This document shows, in pieces, positions 1 to 10,784 of a stretch of DNA of 64,000 bases (the first letter of the stretch is position 1; each line of letters starts with the position of its first letter). The translations under genes were made by a program, and so were the position numbers. This DNA is from Plecoglossus altivelis (lineage: Eukaryota; Chordata; Actinopteri; Osmeriformes; Plecoglossidae). The notes beneath the pieces were generated by a model that saw only the letters and a list, made by a program, of their open reading frames with translations, ran no database searches and was not told where the DNA came from. The stretch is taken from assembly GCA_036571765.1 (NCBI GenBank), contig BROE01000007.1, positions 12,359,912 to 12,423,911 of the forward strand, in the 5' to 3' direction.

Positions 1-986
1 CCAATAGGAACAGAACCGCTCCTAGAAAGCCTGAGGTGCTGGTGATCCTCTCCGACACCCTGAAGAACATCCTGGGTCTGGCTGTCATCCAGGCGTACGA
101 TGGCAACATGGGGAAAGAGGTCATAGACCTCCAAGACTGGCCCCTTCTGGACGACGCGGTGAACCAGCTCACTCAGGCTGGGGTGGAAGTCACAAAGAGC
201 AAGGAAGAAGTCACCTGGCACCTGGATCTAGAGGATCTCCTCACCATGGTAACCAACATCCACAACTGCGCTCACCAGTTCTCAGGCACCAAGACTGTCC
301 TGCAGTTTGCCTTGTCTGCCAGAGCCAAGCTGCAGTCCAGGCAGATGGTCCAGCAGACGGTCAGGGAGATCCTGAAGGTGAGGGACAAACTGAACCAGGA
401 TGTTGAGGAGGATGAGGAGGAGGAGGAAGAATCTCCAGAGAGATGCCAGTTCAGCACAAACCCTGACATGGTCCTGAAACACATCATCATCAGGTTTCTG
501 GAGAAGCTCTACCCAGCCTCTGGGGAGCTGGAAAACGATCTGGTGGACAATGTCCTTTCTCTGGCTGCTCAGCTTTGCACATTAGTCCAGAACATTGTGG
601 CCAGATCCCACAAGTGCAGAACCTTCTGTCGGGAGCTGGCGAAGCGCAAGAGCTCAGCCGACAAGAGTGCCACAGCTGAGAAGATCTATGCAGAGTACTG
701 CAAGAAGTTCTCAGTTCAGTCCCTGGAGGTCGTAGCTTTCTCCCAGGATGAGGACAGATGTCTGGTGGTGGCCAACATGTTGGCTAACCTCCTGGGACAC
801 CTCCAGCCTCGGCTGGTCCGCTCCGCCACCCAGTTTGACCTGAGCCGCTTCTCTGAGTCCCGGGGCTGGGCCGAGGCTGAGGGAGGAAGCGTGCGGAGGC
901 AGAGGTGGCTCCTTTGCTGCGGTAACGTTTCCAGTGAAGATGTGGAGTTCTGCACCATCTCATCTCCTCTCAGGGACAACATCTGA
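1..986 (+). CDS. 3'-terminal exon of an unrecognised protein-coding gene (partial, open to the left edge)
   Basis: The reading frame is open from base 3 to a TGA at 984-986, giving about 327 residues with no start codon needed. The in-frame GTG at 36 is not a start; the exon or gene continues to the left of the window. The product looks soluble and mostly helical: repeated Leu/Val heptad-like stretches, an acidic run of Asp/Glu around residues 130-145, a second helical block (from 'KHIIIRFLEKLYPASGELEN') and a basic segment 'RELAKRKSSADKSATAEK'. I see no signal peptide, transmembrane segment or known catalytic motif. An AATAAA lies 32 bases after the stop, which supports this as the true 3' end. 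The codon pattern and lack of repeats contrast with the noncoding DNA that follows. I could not assign a family; none of the usual dlx3/dlx4 neighbours (tac4, kat7, itga3, pdk2, samd14) fits by eye. The last 45 residues (Trp/Cys/Arg-rich) look less conserved and might contain an unrecognised intron. Confidence 0.7.
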   Translation, partial: NRNRTAPRKPEVLVILSDTLKNILGLAVIQAYDGNMGKEVIDLQDWPLLDDAVNQLTQAGVEVTKSKEEVTWHLDLEDLLTMVTNIHNCAHQFSGTKTVLQFALSARAKLQSRQMVQQTVREILKVRDKLNQDVEEDEEEEEESPERCQFSTNPDMVLKHIIIRFLEKLYPASGELENDLVDNVLSLAAQLCTLVQNIVARSHKCRTFCRELAKRKSSADKSATAEKIYAEYCKKFSVQSLEVVAFSQDEDRCLVVANMLANLLGHLQPRLVRSATQFDLSRFSESRGWAEAEGGSVRRQRWLLCCGNVSSEDVEFCTISSPLRDNI

Positions 987-1017
987 GCTCCTTGATTTAT
1001 TATTAATTTGACACTTT

Positions 1018-1023
1018 AATAAA
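1018..1023 (+). terminator. Poly(A) signal AATAAA of the leftmost gene
   Basis: A canonical AATAAA hexamer lies in an AT-rich stretch 32 bases after the TGA at 986, followed within 35 bases by T/G-rich sequence (gttcttctgtggggttgt). The 3' UTR would therefore be very short, about 50 bases. Confidence 0.6.
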
Positions 1024-1039
1024 ATCATTAGCAGTAATG

Positions 1040-3900
1040 TTCTTCTGTGGGGTTGTTTTGTAGACATTTGTTTGCATTGCAAGATGATTTAATTATTCAG
1101 ACATTATGTCTTTTACCATCAGTTCGAGGGATCGTGAATGGACACAACTGAACTTCTGCTTTTATCCACAGGAGGGCAGTCTTGTCAAACATTTAAAGCT
1201 TTGAAAGTTTGGTCAGCTATTTTCTGCTCTGATTTGAGTTGTCTAGATCAAATATGTTTAGCATCGTTCAACCTCTTTCCACTGTAATTTTTTCATGTTT
1301 GTTACAGAATTGTCTGTTTTATTGCTAAACACTTAATCTGTTACTATTATTTAAAAGTATGCAGTTTTTAGGATTCAGGTAGCAACATTTAGTCAGGGAC
1401 GTCATGGTCAGTTGCAAAGTATGTTTTTGATACATATTGTGTTTCATATTTGTGTTTGAATGTGGCTGTTCCAGCTGATCGTGTGGTTTGAAGACTTGAG
1501 TATGTTGGAAGATGATCATTTCCAGACTCTATGGTCGAAAGATTTTTGAAACACCTTCCAGTTTTAAAATCTGGACTTGTTCAGTACCAGTGTGTGCTAC
1601 TGGAAACCGCCGATAGAAACAATGACCTTGTCTCTTGATATTGTTATCACAAATCAGGATGCATGTGGCTCATTGATTACAGGTATCCATTACCCAGCCT
1701 TCACCAAACATTAATTTCCCTCTTGCTTACGGTCCAACACGACCGAGACGTTTCGCATGAGAAGTATCTCCGGTACAATGGTGGGCGTTGCGACCAGTCT
1801 GCACACGGCCATAAATTATCCGAGTAGGTTTTCACTCTCTGAGTTTATTCCGATGCTCTTGTTCCTCAAGTTGTTTTTCTCGTTTGGTGCCCTCTGGCAC
1901 TTCTGAGTGGTTCCTCTGGAGAGCCATAAATCAGGCTCTTTGAGGCTCGCTCTCTTCCAGGGTGAAGCTCTGCTGTCTGGCTCTGAAAGCCTGGTCGAGC
2001 ATGGGGCTGTGCTGGCTGTGTGATGGACCTGTGCCCATGTGGCTCTCGTTGGGAGCAGAGCTGGCCAGACATGGTGTAGACCGCCACAGGCCTCGCCAAC
2101 CCTGGGAAAGGCCGTGGCGGGCGCTGCATGGGAGACGATTCTGGAAGTGACTTGCTGTGTGACAAGCGCTGGATATCCTTGCGTTTTCACAGAGAAGTCC
2201 GTGCATTCGTGAAGTCAATGTGGCAGTACCGAACACACACATACACGCATACAAACAAACGCATGCAGACATCACCTTTCAAAATGAACATTGTTATCTC
2301 ATCAGCTGATACTATCAGCTCCACATTGTGTCACTCGAAGGGGAAATTGTGGTGTTTTGTTACGCTCAATGACACAATTTTACACAGCCAGCATGGTGAG
2401 TCAGCAGCAGTGCAAACACACAGTAAAGACTGTCTGTCATCACCAGAAGCCAATGAATGTATTAGCCAGCAATACATGCCTTATCGCTGCCGATGCTTCG
2501 AGTTACAACATCAAGCCGAGGTGCTCTGGAGCATTACAAATACAAACATTGTCGTCTTTTGTTAGGTGACTTGTTGAGGTAAGAGAACATCAAACAGACT
2601 TTAAGAAATGTCAAGTTTTTGCTTTTCGGAAGAAGTGCAAATACAAGTTCTGTTTGGTTCCGCTCCTTTTGACTGTTCAGTTCCTTCAGTCCGGAAGAGT
2701 TTTAAATAGGAATATGCATGATTATTTACATGGATTACCTGGTGTATCATCTTACAAAAGACAAACGTACATGAGTACATACAATGCAACTATCCAAACC
2801 CCACACCACATGTCTATTGCTGTCCAAGAGCAGACATAAAAAATGTAATGATCCCATGGTTTGGTTCCAGGCCTACAGTGTGGCACAAACAATTGGGCAC
2901 ATAGATCTCCGTTTGACAATCCCACCATGGAAGCAACAGGCTGAGCACAGAATCATCGGGGCTCTTGCAGCCAGCTTAGGGTTGGTGTGAGTTTACATGC
3001 CCTGAAACAGTTGAATAGACTTTCATGTGGCACACATTGTTTTGCCTCTAATGCATGTTAAATGTACACCACCACATGTGACAACGTGATTCAGCAAAGA
3101 ACTCACATGGATTGCAGTACCAGTCAGCTAACCTAATGTGCGATGTAATTCTAGTCCTTTGTGTCACAGTCAACCATATGCAGAACTCTACTTTGGTTGG
3201 TCCTCTGCCTTGGTCTAAACTCCCTTAGTCCCTGAAGGGCCGTGATTGGACCAGTTAGGGATGTGCTTGTTGCTGGCTCGTGGTTCAACGTAGTTTGGTC
3301 CCAAATATGCTTACTTTGTCCCTGAGCCAATCACCAATTCATTCCCAAAGCCTCAGGAGTTCAAAAGCCAAGTGCATAATTGCACCTCAGATCAATCTAC
3401 AAATTTAGTGGTATTCCAGCAGCAAGCATTTGGCCTCAAGTCCTCTATTCATAACGCAGGGCCTTCTTCTACTGTACTGAACATGTTTTTACTGACAATA
3501 AACACTGTACAGTGGCTTTGCAGTGATTTTGATGCAGGGCTGACAGACAATTGCGGGCTTTAAGATTCATTTCAATTGCATTGCATTTTCCCTGCCAAGT
3601 TATACCATTCCATTTGTTCAACTTTAAAAGATGTGATAATGGTCTTGGTGGGATTGAAGGGGTATTGGGCCCCACATTCAGTCCGGTGTCTCCTCTTCCT
3701 GTAGACTTCATACTGTAAACACCAGTCAGCTGCTTGCAGTCTGTTCGAGAGCCAAAGAAACTGGAGCCAGCGTGTGTTTGAGGCGGGGTCACTTAAACAG
3801 TCCAGTCTCCTCTCTCTCCTCTCGTATCTCCACCTTAATAACAGCTTCTCTCCACACACACTTTGATGCCCAGGGCTTTATGAGGTCTTGTTTAATACAC
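1040..3900. other. Intergenic, nothing recognised
   Basis: No coding region, RNA gene or tandem repeat is convincing here. Open frames up to 145 codons exist on both strands, but they overlap one another and have no plausible splice structure or protein-like composition. Confidence 0.5.
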
Positions 3901-3906
3901 ACACCG

Positions 3907-4106
3907 TCTCCATCTTTCTGTCTGTCTATCTCTCTCTCTCCCTCTCTATCTCTCTCTCTGTTTCTCTCTCTATCTCTCTCACTCTCTTTCTCCTATATTC
4001 TCATCGCCTGTATTCTTTCTCTGCCTCTCACACAAAACAAACACTTTTGTGCACTTTAACACATTCAATGCTCCCTCCCTTGTCTCTCTCTCTCTCTTTT
4101 GCTTTT

Positions 4107-4137
<31 letters not shown>

Positions 4138-4189
4138 TCACTCTATCTCTTTTTCTCTCTCCTCCTCCTCCTCCTCCTCCTTTCCTTGC
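3907..4189 (+). repeat. Interrupted (TC)n tract ending in (CCT)n
   Basis: This strand-asymmetric polypyrimidine region is dominated by TC dinucleotides, with uninterrupted (TC) runs near 4108-4138, and ends in about seven CCT triplets (4160-4181). It is followed at once by a 3' splice-site-like sequence ending in AG at 4200 (see the microexon finding). Serine/leucine-rich open frames across it come from the repeat itself. Confidence 0.9.
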
Positions 4190-4439
4190 TGTGTTTGCAG
4201 GCAGCTTTAGTTCCAGACACCCTGAGGCAGCGGTAGCGCCAGTGAGTCTTCCCACCTCTGTTTTTGTGGTGAGAGATGACATGTCGAAGCTTTGAAGGGC
4301 AGGAGGAGGGAGGGAGAGGGGGAGGAACACATCACTCCACGCAGAGGAGAGCAGAGGGACCCAGAATGTCATGTGGCCTGCAGTCCGCCCATGGTTCCCT
4401 CCCCTGTCTATGCGGGCAGGGAAGGAATGGCGACAGGAA

Positions 4440-4560
4440 GCGGACGCCCCCCCCTTCTCCTTCCTTCCCCTCCTCCTTCACTCACTCACTCCTCTCTTCC
4501 TCCTCCTTTCTTCTCCTCCTCCCCCTCCCCCTCCTCCCTGCTGTCTCTCCTCTCTCCCTT
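4440..4560 (+). repeat. C/T-rich low-complexity tract
   Basis: This is a run of CCCC, TCC and CTCC words on the + strand. It has no coding content beyond proline/serine-rich shadows in all three frames. Confidence 0.6.
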
Positions 4561-5132
4561 CCGGATCTGGGCCAAAGTTTTTGCACAACAAATTCCTATT
4601 TTAGACACAGTAAAAGGCTTTTTTTAATGTTGTTTTTGTTTTACATGGGCGTGGCTGTCTGTCAGCTGTAACTCACTGTGAAGGTGTGGATGCGTGCTGT
4701 GGATAGGCACAGACCAAACATGTTAGAATGCAGATCCTCAGGCATTACTCACCCGAGAGTACCCGAGTGAAGAAATCCACAAAACCTCTCCAAACTGTAC
4801 AGCAAAGCATTCAATAGTGGCACACCTAAAGCAATGCAGCGGCTACTGAACAACAGTGTGCTGCCATGGAAGCCCATTGGTCACAACAACAGAACGCTAT
4901 CAATCACCTGACTGCGCGACACAGGATTGCACAGTGAGGCGACTGAAGGTCCTTTTAAAAGTCGATCCTGTTGTATGTACTTTTCGAGGAGAGCGCTTAT
5001 GAGTGTTTTGCACCCGGCTGTGGGGCTTAGACTAGAGGCAGACAGGATGGAAACACGCAGACAATCAAACACAGTTGCTGCCATGCTGCCATGCTTGGCT
5101 GGGCGTAGGTAAATGGGGTCTATTTAGGGAGA

Positions 5133-5185
5133 GGTGGTGGTGGTGGTGGTGTGGTGGTGGTGGGGGGGGGTGGTGTGGGAGGGGG
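5133..5185 (+). repeat. (GGT)n trinucleotide repeat with poly-G
   Basis: GGT triplets (two blocks separated by a GT slip) run into a 9-10 base G run and more TGG/GGTG words. The G-runs on one strand make this a possible G-quadruplex site. Confidence 0.85.
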
Positions 5186-5827
5186 TTCAGTACACACACC
5201 ACAAGGCACCTTGATATCTCATGGAAATAGAATACTGAAAGGCAAACTAGATTCCGCTGTGGTAAAAGACTTTTAGTTAATGATGTTCTCTGCTTTGATC
5301 CTGTGGCCTCCTCAGAATGCTACAGTCGGTCTTTATGTTGCAGTCTTTCAGCCATATCTGGGCGCATTTGGATTGTGCTTGAAAAGCCGTACGCCACAGT
5401 GGTATGATGTCACAAATGCCTTGTTCCAGTGACGGAATGATATATATTCCCTCAAAGAGTGAAGGATGAGAAGTACTTCTCTCTAAAGACTGGCGACTTT
5501 CATCCACGATCTTAATTAGTCTGTGTGTGTTTGTGTGTTCGTGTGTTTGCGTGTGTTTGTCTAGGTCAACTCGTTGCTTTCATTTGAACATTCCCAGACA
5601 AAGTCTACACACACAAACAGCCCTGAGAAAAAAAGCATCATGTCTTTTTGAGACTTTTTACTGTGTTTCTGTCAGAAAACAAGTAAACCAATCAACAGAA
5701 GCCAGGTGATCTCATTGGCTACTGTGCTATATGGCTGACATCACGATAGGCTAGTTTGATACTTGTCATGTCATGTGTGAAAAAAAGTTTCTGTAAAAAC
5801 AAATTACAGAAAAGCAAAACTTTTTTT

Positions 5828-6045
5828 GTTAGATAAATACAAACACGTTAGATAAATACAAATCTTGCATTTGAATTCTACTTGAGTGAACGATGTGTGT
5901 ACTTTTGCCGTCTCTGCATCGTTGTAACAAAATCGTTACACCGTGCTCACGTTGTAATGGCGTCTTTGCACTGTGACTACACTGCTGTTACGATGTTACA
6001 CTGTTGTTACACTGTTATATTGTTACACTGTTATATTGTTACACT
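5828..6045. repeat. Two short tandem duplications (19 bp x2 and 16 bp x2)
   Basis: A 19-bp unit beginning gttagataaatacaaa is duplicated head-to-tail at 5828-5846 and 5847-5865. A 16-bp unit, gttatattgttacact, is duplicated at 6014-6029 and 6030-6045 inside a longer 'gttaca' rich stretch. The bases between are not repeated. Nothing else is recognisable from 4560 to 6430. Confidence 0.8.
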
Positions 6046-6433
6046 AGAAAACATGGGAGGTGCCAGAGTTCAACCACGTCATTGCTGTATATTGATCTTT
6101 ACGGTATTGGTCATTCACTATTTCTTGACAACCTTTTACTAAAACACTAAAACAGGTGGTAGTCATGACTACTATCGAATTAAGTGTGTGTTAAAGCCCA
6201 TACTGCTTTACTTTAACTTGAGTGAACAGGTATAGACCATCAGCCCTTTTACTTTTCAAACATGAGTATCTGTACTTCTACTTGAGTGAAGGATGTGACC
6301 ATCTCTGTATTGCAGTCATTTCCACAGGCAGAGACAGAAGTGATTACAGGGAGGAGAGCCATTACACACACCATTAGCAAGACAAGGTGTTATTATAGTG
6401 GAGGAGTCAGGTGAGATGGCTTTTGTCTGCGTC

Positions 6434-7170
6434 CTTCACTGTGTCATTCACTGTGTCATTCACTGTGTCCTTCACGGTGTCTTTCACTGTGCCATTCACT
6501 GTGTCAAACACTGTGCCATTCACTGTTATTCACTGTGTCATTCACGGTGTCCTTCACGGTGTCCTTCACTGTGTCATTCACGGTGTCCTTCACTGTGCCA
6601 TTCACTGTGCCATTCACTGTGTCATTCACGGTGTCCTTCACTGTGCCATTCACTGTGCCATTCACTGTGTCCTTCACTGTGCCATTCACTGTGCCATTCA
6701 CTGTGCCATTCACTGTGCCATTCACTGTGTCCTTCACTGTGCCATTCACTGTGCCATTCACTGTGTCCTTCACTGTGCCATTCACTGTGTTCACTGTGTC
6801 ATTCACTGTATCCTTCACGGTGTCTTTCACTGTGTCATTCACTGTATCCTTCACGGTGTCTTTCACTGTGTCATTCACGGTGTCCTTCACTGTGTCATTC
6901 ACTGTTATTCACTGTGTCATTCACTGTTATTCACTGTGTCATTCATTGTGTCCTTCACGGTGTCTTACACGGTGTCATTCACTGTTATTCACTGTGTCAT
7001 TCATTGTGTCCTTCACGGTGTCTTACACGGTGTCATTCACTGTGTCATTCACTGTGTCCTTCACTGTGTCATTCAGTGTTATTCACTGTGTCATTCACTG
7101 TGTCCTTCACGTGGTCCTTCACTGTGTCATTCACTGTGTTATTCACTGTGTCATTCACTGTGTCCTGCAC
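6434..7170 (+). repeat. 12-bp minisatellite, about 60 copies
   Basis: A dodecamer of the type TTCACTGTGTCA, with variants TTCACTGTGCCA, TTCACGGTGTCC and TTCACTGTATCC, is tandemly repeated for about 735 bases. A few units are shortened (TTCACTGTTA). Variant order shows higher-order duplication, for example the block 'tgtccttcacggtgtcttac' appears twice (near 6950 and 7010). Because the period is a multiple of three and the unit lacks stops in most frames, it leaves frames of 244-288 codons on + and 132 codons on -. These encode monotonous FTVS, HCVI or VKDT peptides and are not credible genes. Confidence 0.95.
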
Positions 7171-7706
7171 TCACAGATTTCTCTCTCCTGGGGCCACACA
7201 AGTGACAGTACAGCATTCTTTGTGCTCCTATCATCACGTTCAACTCATCGAGGCAGAGAGATAGAATAAAGAGCCTCAACGCAGATATTTAAACGTGACG
7301 AATAACCAAAAATCAAACTTCTTATCATTGCACAATCCTGTTGACATATTTCAATCTAATCTCTGCTTTCACTTTCACATTTGACAATTCTTCTCTCACA
7401 GCAACTGTGTTTAAGCCATTAAGAAAAATGCGCACACCACCGTCATCGATGTGAATGAGCAGATAAATTACAACTCCTGCGCCCCCCCTCCCAACCCCCC
7501 ACCCCTCATCTTTCTAGTTGGGTCTAAATTTTCCATGGCTGGCCTCCCCATTGCTGAGAGTGCTGTTCCTTGAAGCCGCAGTGTATTTTGAAGCAAGGTC
7601 GAGCGTAAGCCAAGGGCTCCAAATGCAGGCACAAGCCTCCCAGTGTTCCAGTGTTTGGCTGGGGCTTGGCATCGGCCCTAACCAGAGAGCCCCAGCAGCC
7701 AGCGGT

Positions 7707-7772
7707 GCATGTGTGTCCGTGCGCGCGCGTTTGTGTGTTTGTGTGTGTGTGTGCGCACGCACTGGTGTGTGT
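7707..7772 (+). repeat. GT/GC-rich dinucleotide repeat
   Basis: This is an alternating purine-pyrimidine tract of GT with embedded gcgcgcgc, a typical Z-DNA-forming composition. Confidence 0.8.
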
Positions 7773-7779
7773 TTGCTTG

Positions 7780-10700
7780 TTTAAGTTTAAAGATACCGTT
7801 GGTTGACTCACTGGGAGTAAACAGTACTGCATAGAACGCCTAGGTGTGAGTCAGCCTTGAGGTTGGTTTCTGTTTGGTGGTTTGAGGGTTCTCAGTTTTT
7901 GTTATAAAGCCTACCTCCCCCCATCACACACACACACACCCCTCTGTCATCCTCCATGGTGGAGTCTGCTAGTGCCTAAACTGGAGGCAGGCCCAGATGT
8001 GCAGGAGGTGGACTGAACCAAGGAAGGAACAAGGGGGGGGGGGAGCTTGCTTAATGAGTTCCATACCTTGTCTGACAGCGGTGAACTCATGATAGTGTGC
8101 TGGGGTTGCTGACGACTCTCAGGTTTCATTGCTGGTCTACAGCTGTCATTGGGACCTCTTATAGACCATGCGCTTCAACAGGGTGTACAGTAGCTGGTCT
8201 TAAACTTTATAAATGAACTGTAAAAGATGTCGACCTTCGACGCGTCAGCAAAGAGGGGGACCACACATAAAATCCCTGAGTCGGACTATTAACACATATG
8301 GATATGACATTAATCCGGAAAGTTCCACTAAGCATATCATTCGGTCTTCAGCAGAAGCCAATTTATCCTCTTCGTCCTCAGTTGGTATATCCTCCTGGGG
8401 TCTAGAAGTCTAGGACACAACACACGAAAAACCGCACGAAATATAAATATAAATGGCTATATTTCTTGGGCTTTTGTCTGGTCAGGACACTCCTCTGACT
8501 CCCTGCCAAGTTGAGCATCTACATTTGGGTTTGGCTGTTCCCCGCTCCCGACTGCCTGGGTCTTCCAAACCACAGGAAAAGGAAGCAAAGGCCCTCTGAA
8601 TCTCGAAAAAATACTGTCCAGGGTGAAAATGGCCGCTCTCTAAGGCAATGGTTAGCCCCTTCGCTACAAACAAAAGGGTCTTTGAGAGAGAGAGACAGAG
8701 AGACAGAGAAAGAGAGAGAGTCGTCTAGTCACTGTTTGTTTTGACTTTTTTTCCCCTTCTTCTGGCTCTTCACAGTTCCAGTGGACTTCCTGGCTCCTGG
8801 TTTCTAGTTACTGTGTGTGATTCATTTTCCTGTTTCGCGGATTCAGGGATGCACTGACTGTCGTGAATGGACTGGTCATCGCAGAACCGTATGGAAAGAC
8901 AACCTCATGCACATGGAACAAGGTCAGAGGAATCACGCAGTACCTGCCAAAAGAATGCTGTCCCGTGAAATTGACTTGAAATGTGGTGAACAGTTATGGT
9001 CACGTCTTTCCATAACTGTCTTTTTCCAAACGTCTCTGATGAAGCAGAGCTCCACCGGCAAACGCACAAGCGTACACATCAACGTCACAGACCCCCCCCC
9101 CCCCTGATTCAACATACGAAACATAAACAGCCACAATAAGAACCTGCCCCCTCTAACACCCACTCTTTTGCGGACGGATATGCTGATAGAGCGTGGGTGC
9201 ATGTGTGTGTGTCAACAGGCGTGTGATCAATGCTGCATGTGTGTGTGGGTGCTCAGAAGCACACGTTTGTGTGTGTGTGTGTCTCTGTGCTCTCCACAGC
9301 GCACAGGGCCAGCTGGTCACCCTGCCATGCCGTGGTCCCTGTGAAGTGCCGGCGGCGTGGCCGCTGTGGTCTCCCATGGCGACGGGAGGCTTGCTGCACA
9401 GCACTTCCAGCCCTCAGAAAAGGAAATTTGGGTTGCCGAAATGGAGGGCTTGCTCCCGAGCTATTTACAGAGCTCTCGACCGGCCCAGAGCCACCCACGA
9501 TAATCCATATGAGAACCAGTGTGTGTGTGGTGTGTGTGTGGTATGTGTGTGTGGGGCGTGTGTGTTGATGGGGAAGAGGGGAAGGGAGCGCCAGTGTGGA
9601 ATAGAATGAGAAATAGTGCAGAACGGTGAGGCTGTGTGTGCGCGCGCGAGCGGTGTGTGTCGCTTCAGTGAATTTGTGCATGTGCATGCCCTCATGTTCG
9701 CTGAAGTTGCATCAATCTCACATTATTGCATACCTTCATTATTACTTGGCTGCCGACCTATAATGTGGCTTTAGAACAATTAGCTACACAAACAGATCAC
9801 TTACATCTTTACAAACTCCAACTCTCTACTTCCATTCTGTGTAATAATAATTCAAGTCGTAAAGTCTGATTCATAGACTGTCAAAGACAACACAAACCGT
9901 TACAATGACCAAACCACAAACTCTGATTGTCTTAATTGTTCGGTAGAAAGGCATAAGTCACTGTCAAACCTTTCATTGCAACGTTTGAAAAGTGTACTCC
10001 TCTGCAAAGATTATGTGTGTCTTCTCTCTCCTTGCCTGGGTAAACTATTGGGGCTTTGGAAGGCTGTGTGTGTTAGTGCTGTGTGTGGTGTGTTTGTACT
10101 GTGTGCGGCGTGTGTGTGTGTGTATGTGTTAGTATGTTAGAACCAGCCTGTGCTTCGTGGAAAGGAACTGGATGTGGACCCAGCAGAATCAGAACTCTAG
10201 ATGAACGAGAATCCTGCCTGTAGGAAACTTTGGTTCAAGTGAGATCATTTCTCCTTCAATGCCCATCAATTGGTTTTAGTGGTTAACTGCTGCCACTGCG
10301 CTTCATAAGTCATATAGCTGAAACACAGCCTTGCGGATTCGCTTACTTTAACAGGCAGCCTCTTCCATCTGCCCTAGGTAACCACCGCGAATACAAAGTC
10401 GGAAATGTTAGCATGGCACATAAAACAACGAATGAAATAACATTCAATCAGATCGGCTTGAAACAGACAGACGGCTGTCCCTCAACGGTCATGGCCTTGT
10501 GGTGTGTTCTGGGCGCGTCATCCAGAGGTGAGCCAGGTAGACACGGTGGGAAATGCCCACAAGGCTGAAACCGACGGCAACCACCCAAGGGGGGACCTCC
10601 GGCGTCTCCTGCGTTTCTCTCAAGGTCGTGAATATTACGCCGGGGTTATTTTCGGCTGCCCTGCTGAAAGAGGAAATTACAGTTCAGGAGAGGAAGGGGG
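7780..10700. other. Intergenic with scattered microsatellites
   Basis: The stretch contains (GT)n patches near 9195-9290, 9517-9570 and 10060-10135, a (GA)n patch at 8685-8720, a 10-base G run near 8033 and a C run near 9093-9104. Bases 9295-9515, between two GT patches, are free of repeats and could be conserved, but I see no exon structure in them. Confidence 0.5.
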
Positions 10701-10702
10701 TA

Positions 10703-10743
10703 TAGAGAGAGAGAGAGAGAAAGAGAGAAAGAGAAAGAGAGAG

Positions 10744-10774
<31 letters not shown>

Positions 10775-10779
10775 GGAGA
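10703..10779 (+). repeat. (GA)n microsatellite
   Basis: About 75 bases of GA with AAAG interruptions. Frames through it encode Arg/Glu/Lys repeats only. Confidence 0.9.
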
Positions 10780-10784
10780 AAAAA

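Noticed and set aside
6398..7269. Three overlapping + frames of 244-288 codons and one - frame of 132 codons
   Set aside because: They all lie in one 12-bp tandem repeat. The period is divisible by three, so any stop-free register stays open. The peptides are monotonous and several frames are open at once.
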